Assembly (NCBI RefSeq): GCF_030814135.1
Contig: NZ_JAUSUQ010000008.1
Span: 1 to 64,000 of the forward strand
Length of the DNA stretch: 64,000 nucleotides
Reading direction: 5' to 3'
DNA from: Caldalkalibacillus uzonensis
GTDB lineage: Bacteria > Bacillota > Bacilli > Caldalkalibacillales > Caldalkalibacillaceae
This document shows, piece by piece, positions 37,877-47,001 of the stretch (positions within the stretch are counted from its first letter, which is position 1; the number at the start of each line of letters is the position of its first letter). Both the position numbers and the translations under genes were made by a program. The notes beneath the pieces are model-generated. The model saw only the letters and a list, made by a program, of their open reading frames with translations, ran no database searches and was not told the origin of the DNA.

Positions 37877-37991
37877 AGGAAAACGACGAATCGCAAATGA
37901 AAGGATGATAAACGAAAGCGCTACCAAGCGAGAGAGGGGCAAAACTTTTTCAAGTCATTTTGGAAAGGTGCCCACGATGACTTGACTCACA

Positions 37992-37998
37992 CCACTCT
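37992..37998 (+). repeat. right target-site repeat of the UPF0236 element
   Basis: CCACTCT, matching 36378-36384 on the left side of the element. Confidence 0.6.
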
Positions 37999-38090
37999 TG
38001 TCGAGAGAGGGAAAACCTTGCTGCTCTTGTGTTAAAATAGAACATAATGACTGATTCGCCAGGGTGTGAGGGAGAGGAGGGGTGGCCGTA

Positions 38091-39386
38091 TTGAAGCGGA
38101 ATATCTTGATTCAGAAGGGTTTACACGACACAGAAGTGGCTGTTATTGAAAATGGGCAGTTAGTAGAATATTGGACCGAGAGCGGCGGAGGCAGGCGCCC
38201 TTGTGCTGTGTACAAGGGGCGGGTGACAGACGTGCTGTCCGGCCTGGATGCTTGCTTTGTGGATATCGGCTTGAACAAACCCGCTTATTTGCGGAGAGAG
38301 GACCTGCTGTACGTGAAGCAGCTGGAACATGGACAAGGACGGGGGGCTATTTCCCAGCTGGTGAAAAGGGGAGACATGCTGCTGGTGCAGATCAATATAG
38401 AAGGGGGCAGAAACAAGGGGCCCAAGGTGACCACCAACCTCCACTTGCCAGGCCAATTTTTGGTTTATTTGCCTTATGGCCGCAAGGTGACCATTTCCCG
38501 GCGCATTACAGATAACAAAGAGCGCAGCCGGTTGGCCAGCTGGGGAGATGCCTGGCTTGAAGAGCAAGAGGGGCTCATTTTTCGCACAGCAGCCCGAACA
38601 GCGGACAAAGATACATTGTTCAAAGAGCTGAAAGAGTTGCGCCGGACGTGGGCAGGCGTCCAACAGGCAGCCAGCCAGCAGGAGGGGCCGGGATTGCTTT
38701 ATAAACAAGATGATCTCCTGGAGCAGGTGGTGCGCGACTTTTTCCAGCAAGGACCTGTCCAGTGCACAGTGAGTAATAAACAGCTTTATGCCTGGCTCAA
38801 AACCAAAGCAGAGTCTGCTCCGATGCAGCCGGTCACCCTCTCCCTTTATACGGGACAAGCTCCCTTATTTGAGGCCCATGGTATCTCGGGTGAAATCAGC
38901 AAACTGTTGCAGCACAGAGTATGGCTGAAGAGCGGCGGCTACCTTGTCATCGATGAAACAGAAGCCTTGACGGTCATTGATGTCAACACAGGGCGCTGTA
39001 CAGGAAAGGGGGAATGGGAGCAAACCGCACTGCATGTTAATTTGGAAGCGGCTTGGGAATTGGCCAGGCAAATCCGGCTTAGGGACATTGGCGGGATTAT
39101 AGTCATCGACTTTATTAATCTGGAAGAGGACACAGGGCGCAAGCAAGTCTTAGACACTTTGGAGGAAGCGTTACAAGCTGACCGTAAAGAAACGCACGTA
39201 GTGGGCTATACGGCTTTGGGCCTGGTGGAGCTGACCAGGAAAAGAACGAACCAGAGTCTGTGGCGGAGATGGACCCGCCTCTGTCCCCAGTGCCAGGGCA
39301 CGGGTAGAGTCACGATCCCTATGGGGGAGAGGGATGGGTCACAGACAGAGGAAAGAAAGAGCTCAGAGGGACGCCCGCAATATTGA
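38091..39386 (+). CDS. rng: ribonuclease G/E family endoribonuclease
   Basis: 431 residues, the size of RNase G rather than RNase E. Contains an S1 domain inserted near the N terminus (about 35-120, VYKGRVTDVLSGLDACFVDIGL), the DNase I-like catalytic part with metal-binding Asp in TVIDVNTG and IIVIDFINLEED, and the zinc-link motif CPQCQGTGRV near the end. Acts in mRNA turnover and rRNA maturation. I choose TTG 38091 because AGGAGG lies 10 bases before it; a GTG at 38082 is only one base from that site. B. subtilis lacks this enzyme and uses RNase Y/J instead. Its stop codon lies within the rplU promoter. Confidence 0.9.
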   Translation: MKRNILIQKGLHDTEVAVIENGQLVEYWTESGGGRRPCAVYKGRVTDVLSGLDACFVDIGLNKPAYLRREDLLYVKQLEHGQGRGAISQLVKRGDMLLVQINIEGGRNKGPKVTTNLHLPGQFLVYLPYGRKVTISRRITDNKERSRLASWGDAWLEEQEGLIFRTAARTADKDTLFKELKELRRTWAGVQQAASQQEGPGLLYKQDDLLEQVVRDFFQQGPVQCTVSNKQLYAWLKTKAESAPMQPVTLSLYTGQAPLFEAHGISGEISKLLQHRVWLKSGGYLVIDETEALTVIDVNTGRCTGKGEWEQTALHVNLEAAWELARQIRLRDIGGIIVIDFINLEEDTGRKQVLDTLEEALQADRKETHVVGYTALGLVELTRKRTNQSLWRRWTRLCPQCQGTGRVTIPMGERDGSQTEERKSSEGRPQY

Positions 39387-39411
39387 CAGATAAGCACAAC
39401 CATGGTATGAT
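39383..39411 (+). promoter_or_regulatory. sigma-A promoter of rplU
   Basis: Consensus TTGACA (39383-39388), 17 bases, TATGAT (39406-39411). It overlaps the rng stop codon, so rplU-prp-rpmA has its own strong promoter. Confidence 0.85.
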
Positions 39412-39419
39412 TGTCATTG

Positions 39420-39510
39420 TTTTAGGTCAAGTGTGCCCCTCGCGGCATACTGTAACCGCACGCTTAAGGTTTTAAGCTTGGTCACCTTAAGTGGCGAGTC
39501 TGAGTAGCAG
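39420..39510 (+). ncRNA. ribosomal protein L21 leader (autoregulatory mRNA element)
   Basis: Between the promoter and rplU lies a structured stretch: CTCGC near 39440 pairs with GCGAG near 39494-39498, and CTTAAGG/CCTTAAG-type repeats (about 39463-39490) form an inner stem. Position, size and the closing helix agree with the L21 leader known upstream of rplU in Bacillota, thought to bind L21 and repress its own mRNA. Boundaries are approximate. Confidence 0.75.
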
Positions 39511-39524
39511 AGGAGGTGCAAATG

Positions 39525-39836
39525 ATGTACGCAATCATTGAAACTGGCGGCAAGCAGTACAAGGTAGAAGAAGGAACTGTATTATATGTGGAAAAATTGG
39601 ACGCAGCTGAAGGCGATACAGTGACGTTTGATACTGTGCTGTTGGTCAGCAAAGACGGTGAAGTGAAAGTGGGTACACCCACAGTGGAAGGAGCAACCGT
39701 GACAGGTACGGTTAAAGAACACGGTAAGGGTAAAAAAATTGTTGTGTTCAAGTATAAACCCAAGAAAAATTACCGCCGCAAACAGGGTCACCGTCAACCC
39801 TATACCAAAGTGGTTGTTGAATCCATCAACGCCTGA
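39525..39836 (+). CDS. rplU: 50S ribosomal protein L21
   Basis: 103 residues, the normal length. Begins [17 protein letters not shown] and ends with the typical [17 protein letters not shown] segment that binds 23S rRNA. Start at ATG 39525, eight bases after GGAGG; the ATG just before it (39522) is also possible. First gene of rplU-prp-rpmA. Confidence 0.97.
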   Translation: MYAIIETGGKQYKVEEGTVLYVEKLDAAEGDTVTFDTVLLVSKDGEVKVGTPTVEGATVTGTVKEHGKGKKIVVFKYKPKKNYRRKQGHRQPYTKVVVESINA

Positions 39837-39856
39837 GCCGAAAATGGTGACGTTAA

Positions 39857-40204
39857 GTGATTAACATACACATTTATCGTAATCAAAGCGGGATGATTGA
39901 TGCCTTTACACTGGATGGGCATGCCGGCTTTGCTCAAAAAGGGGAAGACATCGTCTGTGCAGCTGTTTCCGCTTTGACATTCGGAACCATTAACGCCATT
40001 GAACACTTGCTGAACTTGCCCCTTTCCATCCAGACAAAGGAGAATGACGGCTTTCTCCACTGTGTCGTCCCGGACCTTGAGGATAAGGCGACACAAGAGA
40101 AAGTTCAGCTTCTGCTAGAAGCCATGGTCCTCTCCTTACAGGCGGTGGAGGCCGACTACGGGGACTATGTTCAGCTAACGGTCCAATCGGAAAACGGTAA
40201 TTAA
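39857..40204 (+). CDS. prp: ribosomal-processing cysteine protease Prp (YsxB)
   Basis: 115 residues. Catalytic pair His22 and Cys34 in DGHAGFAQKGEDIVCAAVSAL, the diagnostic motif. Removes the N-terminal extension of ribosomal protein L27, which is essential in Bacillota whose L27 carries the extension; the rpmA gene immediately downstream encodes such a precursor. GTG start. Confidence 0.95.
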   Translation: MINIHIYRNQSGMIDAFTLDGHAGFAQKGEDIVCAAVSALTFGTINAIEHLLNLPLSIQTKENDGFLHCVVPDLEDKATQEKVQLLLEAMVLSLQAVEADYGDYVQLTVQSENGN

Positions 40205-40228
40205 CAATTCTGTGAGGAGGTGACGAAC

Positions 40229-40513
40229 ATGCTTAAAATGAACTTGCAGTTCTTTGCTCAGAAAAAAGGGGTTGGCAGCACCAAAAACGGACGTGATTCC
40301 ATTTCCAAGCGTCTGGGTGTGAAACGCGGCGACGGCCAAGTGGTGCGTGCCGGCAACATTCTTGTTCGTCAGCGCGGGACCAAAATCTACCCCGGTCTTA
40401 ACGTAGCTAAAGGGGGAGACGATACCCTTTTTGCCAAAGCAGACGGGGTTGTTAAATTTGAACGTCTTGGACGGGACCGTAAGAAAGTGAGTGTCTATCC
40501 TGTTGTTCAATAA
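40229..40513 (+). CDS. rpmA: 50S ribosomal protein L27 (precursor with Prp-cleaved extension)
   Basis: 94 residues. The N terminus [17 protein letters not shown] carries the Bacillota-type extension; known Prp specificity puts the cut after FFA, leaving [14 protein letters not shown] as the mature start that reaches the peptidyl-transferase centre. ATG 40229 follows GAGGAGGTG. Last gene of the ribosomal-protein unit. Confidence 0.97.
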   Translation: MLKMNLQFFAQKKGVGSTKNGRDSISKRLGVKRGDGQVVRAGNILVRQRGTKIYPGLNVAKGGDDTLFAKADGVVKFERLGRDRKKVSVYPVVQ

Positions 40514-40547
40514 ACAACAACACCTAACAACTTTAAATCTAAATTCA

Positions 40548-40573
40548 AAGCCCAGCAGTTGTGCTGGGCTTTT
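40548..40573 (+). terminator. terminator after rpmA
   Basis: Perfect 10-bp stem AAGCCCAGCA (40548-40557) / TGCTGGGCTT (40562-40571), loop GTTG, then TTT. Confidence 0.9.
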
Positions 40574-40586
40574 AAGTTCGATTCTA

Positions 40587-40595
40587 TGTTATAAT
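40587..40595 (+). promoter_or_regulatory. extended -10 promoter of spo0B-obg
   Basis: TGTTATAAT: TATAAT at 40590-40595 with a TGN extension at 40587. No good -35 is seen because the terminator of rpmA occupies that position. Confidence 0.55.
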
Positions 40596-40641
40596 GGGGT
40601 CACGTGAACCTCAAGTTCAGTTGTCACGGGAGGCGCTTAAT

Positions 40642-42547
<1,906 letters not shown>

Positions 42548-42578
42548 ACGTCAAGCCGGTTGGTAAGGGAGAGAAAAG

Positions 42579-43289
42579 ATGAAAGTTAAAATCGGCATCA
42601 CGACCGGGTTGGAAGGAGAACAGCAGGTTAAGTTGTCACAGGATAATGTGGATGCGGTGGTTCAGGCCGGGGGCCTTCCCTTGCTGCTGCCCAATGTGTG
42701 GGAAGAGGATTGCATTCGCCAGATGGTCACAGAACTGGATGGCCTCTTAGTGACAGGGGGAGGAGACATTGATCCTACTTTGTTCGGAGAGGAGCCCCAC
42801 CCCAGGCTGGGCACGATCACTCCTCGGCGCGATTTTTTTGAATGGCAGCTCATCCGTCTGTTTTTAGAAGCAAACAAACCTGTATTAGCCATTTGCCGTG
42901 GATGCCAAATGCTCAATATTGCTGCTGGAGGAGATATGTATCAAGATATAGAGGCTCAGCATGGCACCCCGCCCTTACAGCATACCCAGCACGCCCCTAA
43001 AACCCATGCCTCCCATTATGTGCACATTGCAAAATCATCCATGTTATACACCATTTTAGGCAAAGAACGGATTAAGGTTAATAGTTTTCATCACCAGGCC
43101 ATTCGCCGGCCGGCCCCGGGCTTTGAAGTGAGTGGCCGGGCCAGTGACGGCATCATTGAAGCTTTTGAAAGCAAACGTCACCGCTTTGTTCTCGGTCTGC
43201 AGTGGCATCCGGAATGCTTAGCGGCGGCGGGCGACCCGGACTCCCTTAAACTGTTTAAAGCCCTGATCACGGCCACCCGGAAGGGTTAG
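42579..43289 (+). CDS. class I glutamine amidotransferase-like hydrolase (gamma-glutamyl-GABA hydrolase family)
   Basis: 236 residues of the peptidase C26 / PuuD family. Nucleophile Cys in AICRGCQMLNIAAGG, His and Glu of the triad in LQWHPECLAAAGD, and the LVTGGGDIDPTLFGEEPHP stretch typical of the PuuD subgroup. Probably hydrolyses a gamma-glutamyl amide; the exact substrate cannot be deduced. Lies between obg and pheB, where B. subtilis has no such gene. ATG start with AAGGGAGAG. Confidence 0.85.
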   Translation: MKVKIGITTGLEGEQQVKLSQDNVDAVVQAGGLPLLLPNVWEEDCIRQMVTELDGLLVTGGGDIDPTLFGEEPHPRLGTITPRRDFFEWQLIRLFLEANKPVLAICRGCQMLNIAAGGDMYQDIEAQHGTPPLQHTQHAPKTHASHYVHIAKSSMLYTILGKERIKVNSFHHQAIRRPAPGFEVSGRASDGIIEAFESKRHRFVLGLQWHPECLAAAGDPDSLKLFKALITATRKG

Positions 43290-43370
43290 AATGCGGATTG
43301 AGTGATCCTTATGACTTATCCATCTTATTGGAATATTTAAATTAGGGATGTACTGGGGCTGAAAATGCTG

Positions 43371-43376
43371 TATAAT
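43371..43376 (+). promoter_or_regulatory. -10 box of a possible promoter of pheB
   Basis: Consensus TATAAT at 43371-43376, 43 bases before the start. The -35 position holds ATGTAC, a weak match. Confidence 0.45.
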
Positions 43377-43418
43377 GCTTGTAAAGCGACAATTGTATAT
43401 GTGGGGAGGACACCATAC

Positions 43419-43880
43419 ATGCCAGTACACAAGATACGCGATAAAGATACTTTTTATCTGATACGGGCCGATATTTTGCCCGAATCCATGCAAAAAACGA
43501 TTGAAGCTAAAAAATTGCTTGAAACCGGCGTTGTCCATTCCGTCCAGGAAGCGGTTGACCGGGTCAACTTGAGCCGCAGTGCATTTTACAAGTATAAAGA
43601 TGCCATTTTTCCCTTTAATGCGGCGATGAAACAAAAGATCATGACCATATCTGTCAATTTGGAACACCGAACAGGAGTATTGTCCCGCATGCTCAGCTAT
43701 ATCGCCCAAAACAGAGGCAATATTTTGACGATTAATCAATCGATCCCCTTGCAAGGATTAGCCAACGTGATTTTGTCCGTTGAAACCGCCCAAATGGATA
43801 TGGATGCCACACAACTGGCGGAGGGATTAAAAGCCTTAGATGGTGTGCAAAAGGTGATGATCATCGGTCAAGAAACCTGA
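43419..43880 (+). CDS. pheB: ACT-domain protein PheB (YszB)
   Basis: 153 residues. The N-terminal part has a helix-turn-helix-like stretch (SVQEAVDRVNLSRSAFYKYKD) and the C-terminal half is an ACT domain (about 70-150, IMTISVNLEHRTGVLSRML), which usually binds an amino acid. Often annotated as chorismate mutase, but the mutase residues are absent. In B. subtilis pheB precedes pheA; here pheA does not follow. Start at ATG 43419 after GGGGAGGA. Confidence 0.88.
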   Translation: MPVHKIRDKDTFYLIRADILPESMQKTIEAKKLLETGVVHSVQEAVDRVNLSRSAFYKYKDAIFPFNAAMKQKIMTISVNLEHRTGVLSRMLSYIAQNRGNILTINQSIPLQGLANVILSVETAQMDMDATQLAEGLKALDGVQKVMIIGQET

Positions 43881-44023
43881 TCCGGTCGCAATTGCTCTGT
43901 TAAAGAGTGCTTATCCTTCCATAACTTACTCTGATCTGTTAACAGGATGGAAAAAATAATGAGCAAACCGCCTACTTATGCATAAGATGTAGAGACTGAG
44001 TTTTAGAGGAGGGGTAAGTGCTC

Positions 44024-45028
44024 GTGAAAATTCATATTGTGCAAAAAGGGGATACGTTGTGGAAGTTGGCCGAAAAGTATGGGGTGGACTTTGAAAAGCT
44101 AAAGCAGGTCAACACCCATTTAGCTGATCCGGATCAACTGATGCCTGGTATGAAAGTAAAAATACCCGTTGGACCGGTGCCAGCCAAGAAGAAACCGCCC
44201 AAGGATGAGGTGGCACCCCATCCGCCGGTCAAAGAAAAGCCGAAGGTGGTGCCTAAGCCGGAAGTAAAGCCCAAAGTTGAAGTACCCATACCTGAACCGA
44301 AGGTGGAAGTGCCTCCAAAAAAGGATGATCACGAATTACTGAAAGCCTTGATTAAGAAAGCAGCACCTTATGTCTTAAAAAAGTTATTGCAGGAAGAAAA
44401 GCCGGAAGTGATTAATCAGATTAAAATTGAACTTGATATGGCTCACTTTAATCAGCTGCAGCAGACCCACTTTAACCAGTTGCACCAGATTCAGCAACAA
44501 CCGCTTTCCCTTTATCACCAGCCCATGCACATGGTTCATTATCCCCCGGTTCATCCTGTGGCCATCCCGCCCAAGGCAGAGCCTAAGAAACCCATGCCCA
44601 CACCACCGAAAAAAGTGCCGGTTGAAGAAGTCAAACCGAAGCCGGTCAAACCGAAGCCAAAAGTCAAACCGGAAGTCTTGCCACCTCCGGCTCCAAAACA
44701 TGAGGCATTCTATCCATGTCCACCCTTCTCGCCGTACTTACCGTCAACAATGCATATGCCGCCCAAATGGCCCCACTGCGGACCAGCTTACCATTATCCG
44801 TCAATGCCCTATGGAATGCCTCAGGCCCCAATGCCTCACATGCCTTATGACATGCATGGCCCAGGGACTTACATGCCCCAGCATATGACTCCCGCTGGAT
44901 ATCAAGCTGCTCCCTACGGGCAGTTCGCCGCATCTGACCAGCCCATGCACAGAGGGGGCAGCCTGGATCAGCAGACGGGGCAAAAACGGGAGCAGGGCGG
45001 AGAGGGACAAGGAGATTACACGTATTGA
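44024..45028 (+). CDS. safA: spore coat assembly protein SafA-like (LysM)
   Basis: 334 residues. N-terminal LysM domain (1-46, KIHIVQKGDTLWKLAEKYGV to MPGMKVKIPV) as in SafA, which localises at the cortex-coat interface and recruits inner-coat proteins. A Lys/Pro-rich linker (47-110), a short helical segment (about 112-165), a second Lys/Pro stretch and a C-terminal tail rich in Pro, Met, His, Tyr and Gln follow. Gene order pheB-safA agrees with B. subtilis apart from the missing nad genes. GTG 44024 gives the SafA-like start MKIHIVQKGD; GTG 44018 has better spacing to AGGAGG and is an alternative. Confidence 0.85.
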   Translation: MKIHIVQKGDTLWKLAEKYGVDFEKLKQVNTHLADPDQLMPGMKVKIPVGPVPAKKKPPKDEVAPHPPVKEKPKVVPKPEVKPKVEVPIPEPKVEVPPKKDDHELLKALIKKAAPYVLKKLLQEEKPEVINQIKIELDMAHFNQLQQTHFNQLHQIQQQPLSLYHQPMHMVHYPPVHPVAIPPKAEPKKPMPTPPKKVPVEEVKPKPVKPKPKVKPEVLPPPAPKHEAFYPCPPFSPYLPSTMHMPPKWPHCGPAYHYPSMPYGMPQAPMPHMPYDMHGPGTYMPQHMTPAGYQAAPYGQFAASDQPMHRGGSLDQQTGQKREQGGEGQGDYTY

Positions 45029-45055
45029 AGAGAAGCATTTTTTGCTTCTCTTTTT
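45028..45055 (+). terminator. terminator after safA
   Basis: AGAGAAGC (45029-45036) / GCTTCTCT (45044-45051), loop of A and T, then TTTTT. Confidence 0.9.
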
Positions 45056-45090
45056 AATATGATGAATAATAAGCTTAGGGAGGGTGGAGC

Positions 45091-46113
45091 ATGAACGACA
45101 CGGAGATCAAGAGTTTCAAACAATCCTTTTTTGAGGGATATGGAAAAACGATCAAGAAACTGGATGTGATTCGCCCTCACCGTGTGTATGTGGCCCTCAC
45201 CGACTCAGATTGTTTTGTTGTTAAATTTCTTAAGGATGCAGACACTTTAAACTGGCAGGGTAAATGTATTCAGCAATTGTTGGGAAAGGAGACAAAGGGT
45301 GTTGTCCCTTTTCTTTATAATAAATATCATTCCGTTGTGAATACATTTGACGGACAGGTTTACGGTGTAATGCCCTATATTCCGGGCAAGACCATCAATC
45401 TTAATCAATCCTCTCACATTGAAAACAGTCTGAAGTTGCTCGCTCATGTTCACCGGCAGGGCGGGGGCATTTTTGGACAGCAGCCAGCCGTCCCCTTCCA
45501 CTCCAAAACTTATGTCAAGTGGCGTGATCGGTTTCTCCAATTTAAGCGTTCTGTCCGGGACGCAGCGTACCAGGATGAACCATATGGGGGGGTGAAGAGT
45601 TTGGCCCACCTGATCAACTGTCTGGCCGATGAGGCCCTGGACTGGGCTGAACGGGTTCTGGATGCCTTTCCGCAAGCCTATATGCTGTACTTGGAGGAAC
45701 AGGCCCAATGGGAGCGGCAAATTGCCCATCAAGATATGGCCCCCCACAATTTTCTGGTGATTGATGACCAGTTTTTTTATATGATTGATTATGACCGGAT
45801 GTCCTATGCGCCTCCGTTTTTAGACCTGATTCATTTTATAAGTATGGTGCTGCCGTATGTCCGCTGGGAGTATGCTGCGCTTGGACACCTGCTTGGGCAC
45901 TATGAACAATACTTTCCTCTGGAACAGGAACAAAAGCGTTATCTTCCCCTGTTGCTCATATTCCCCCAAGATGTATTCCGAGAATGGCTTGGGGTTTGGC
46001 GGCGGGAACCAGGTTACCATCCCGGGCAGGTGCTTCATTATTTTAAGGAGCTGGAACACAACTGGGACCGACGCAGAACATTTGTCCAACATTGTCTGGC
46101 TGTGCTAAAATGA
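45091..46113 (+). CDS. CotS/YutH-family kinase-like spore protein
   Basis: 340 residues with an aminoglycoside-phosphotransferase / CotS fold. N lobe FVVKFLKDADTLNWQGKC, hinge YGVMPYIPGKTINL, catalytic loop IAHQDMAPHNFLV and metal site FFYMIDYDRMSYAPPFLDL. Unlike YsxE in this window, the HxDxxxxN catalytic loop is intact, so it may be an active small-molecule or protein kinase. Placed between the SafA and CoxA-like genes, in a spore-coat context. ATG start after AGGGAGGG. Confidence 0.82.
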   Translation: MNDTEIKSFKQSFFEGYGKTIKKLDVIRPHRVYVALTDSDCFVVKFLKDADTLNWQGKCIQQLLGKETKGVVPFLYNKYHSVVNTFDGQVYGVMPYIPGKTINLNQSSHIENSLKLLAHVHRQGGGIFGQQPAVPFHSKTYVKWRDRFLQFKRSVRDAAYQDEPYGGVKSLAHLINCLADEALDWAERVLDAFPQAYMLYLEEQAQWERQIAHQDMAPHNFLVIDDQFFYMIDYDRMSYAPPFLDLIHFISMVLPYVRWEYAALGHLLGHYEQYFPLEQEQKRYLPLLLIFPQDVFREWLGVWRREPGYHPGQVLHYFKELEHNWDRRRTFVQHCLAVLK

Positions 46114-46143
46114 GAAAAAACGAGAGCAAAAGGGGTATTATTA

Positions 46144-46890
46144 ATGATGGACAAAAAAATTCAATTTACCGTGGAGTGGTTAAAGGCACTGGCCACAAAT
46201 GCAGGTGCGAACGGCCTCTTGGTGGGGGTAAGCGGCGGCGTTGACTCTGCTCTCACCGCTTTTTTGATTAAAAAAGCTTTTCCTGATCATTCGCTAGGGG
46301 TGATATTACCCTGTGACAGCCATCCTCAAGACCGGGAAGATGCATTAAGTGTGGTGAAAGCAGCCAATCTTAAACATGTAGAAATCGACCTGACGCCTAC
46401 TTTTCAGACCCTGTCACAAACCGTTCAGTGTCAGCTGGAGAATCTAGGTGAGTGGAATAAGGAACAGGAGCGCTTAAGCCTGGCTAATTTGAAAGCCCGT
46501 TTGCGCATGAGCACTTTGTATCTTTTGGCCCAGAACTACAATTATCTGGTTGTGGGGACGGATAATGCGGCCGAATGGCACCTGGGCTACTTTACCAAAT
46601 ATGGTGACGGTGGTGTGGACTGTGTACCGCTGGCCAACTTAACCAAAGGGGAAGTGCGGCGCTGGGCTGCCCATGTAGGGGTACCGGAGCGTGTGATCAA
46701 TAAAGCCCCCAGTGCAGGCTTGTGGTCAGGTCAGACCGATGAGGAAGAAATGGGTACCACCTATGATATGGTGGACCGTTACTTGGAAGGCAAGGATATT
46801 CCTGAGAAAGATCGCCTGATCATTGAGCGTCTGCATAGGCGCTCCGAACATAAACGGCATATGCCACCCAAACCACCCGTGTTCAGATGA
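46144..46890 (+). CDS. nadE: NH3-dependent NAD(+) synthetase
   Basis: 248 residues. ATP-pyrophosphatase motif VGVSGGVDSALTA, the NLKARLRMSTLYLLAQ stretch and the VVGTDNAAEWHLGYFTKYGDG segment define the family. Amidates nicotinate adenine dinucleotide using ammonia; there is no glutaminase domain. Start at ATG 46144 or the adjacent ATG 46147. In B. subtilis this interval carries nadABC near safA, so an NAD theme at this place is shared although the gene is different. Confidence 0.95.
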   Translation: MMDKKIQFTVEWLKALATNAGANGLLVGVSGGVDSALTAFLIKKAFPDHSLGVILPCDSHPQDREDALSVVKAANLKHVEIDLTPTFQTLSQTVQCQLENLGEWNKEQERLSLANLKARLRMSTLYLLAQNYNYLVVGTDNAAEWHLGYFTKYGDGGVDCVPLANLTKGEVRRWAAHVGVPERVINKAPSAGLWSGQTDEEEMGTTYDMVDRYLEGKDIPEKDRLIIERLHRRSEHKRHMPPKPPVFR

Positions 46891-46953
46891 CGCTTGTTAC
46901 CATTAAAAAATATATAGTAGCATTTCGTAAAAGAGGTTAATCTTAACGGGACT

Positions 46954-46999
46954 AAAAGCATCTCCTGCTCCCCATGATAAAGGGTGAAGGAGGTGTTTT
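46954..46999 (+). terminator. hairpin ahead of the spore lipoprotein gene, covering its ribosome site
   Basis: AAAAGCATCTCCTGCTCCCC (46954-46973) pairs with GGGTGAAGGAGGTGTTTT (46982-46999) with a few mismatches. It may terminate nadE transcripts (TTTT end), and its 3' arm holds AAGGAGGTG, the ribosome site of the gene at 47002. Confidence 0.65.
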
Positions 47000-47001
47000 G
47001 A

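Larger units (their letters stand above)
36385..37991 (+). mobile_element. complete UPF0236 (ISLre2-type) insertion sequence
   Basis: About 1.6 kb, with one transposase gene. The ends begin TGTG and, after a variable stretch, share GTGGGCA: left TGTG...GTGGGCA at 36385-36411, right the complement of TGCCCAC...CACA at 37969-37991, so the terminal inverted repeats are imperfect. A flanking direct repeat CCACTCT marks the insertion. The element lies between spoIVFB and the RNase G gene and does not interrupt either. Confidence 0.7.

Noticed and set aside
38160-38858. 232-codon open frame on the - strand inside the RNase G gene
   Set aside because: Antisense of a well-supported gene, no start signals.
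43961-43988. Sigma-E or sigma-K promoter before safA (CATAAGAT)
   Set aside because: The -10-like box is acceptable but no -35 of either type fits at the correct distance.
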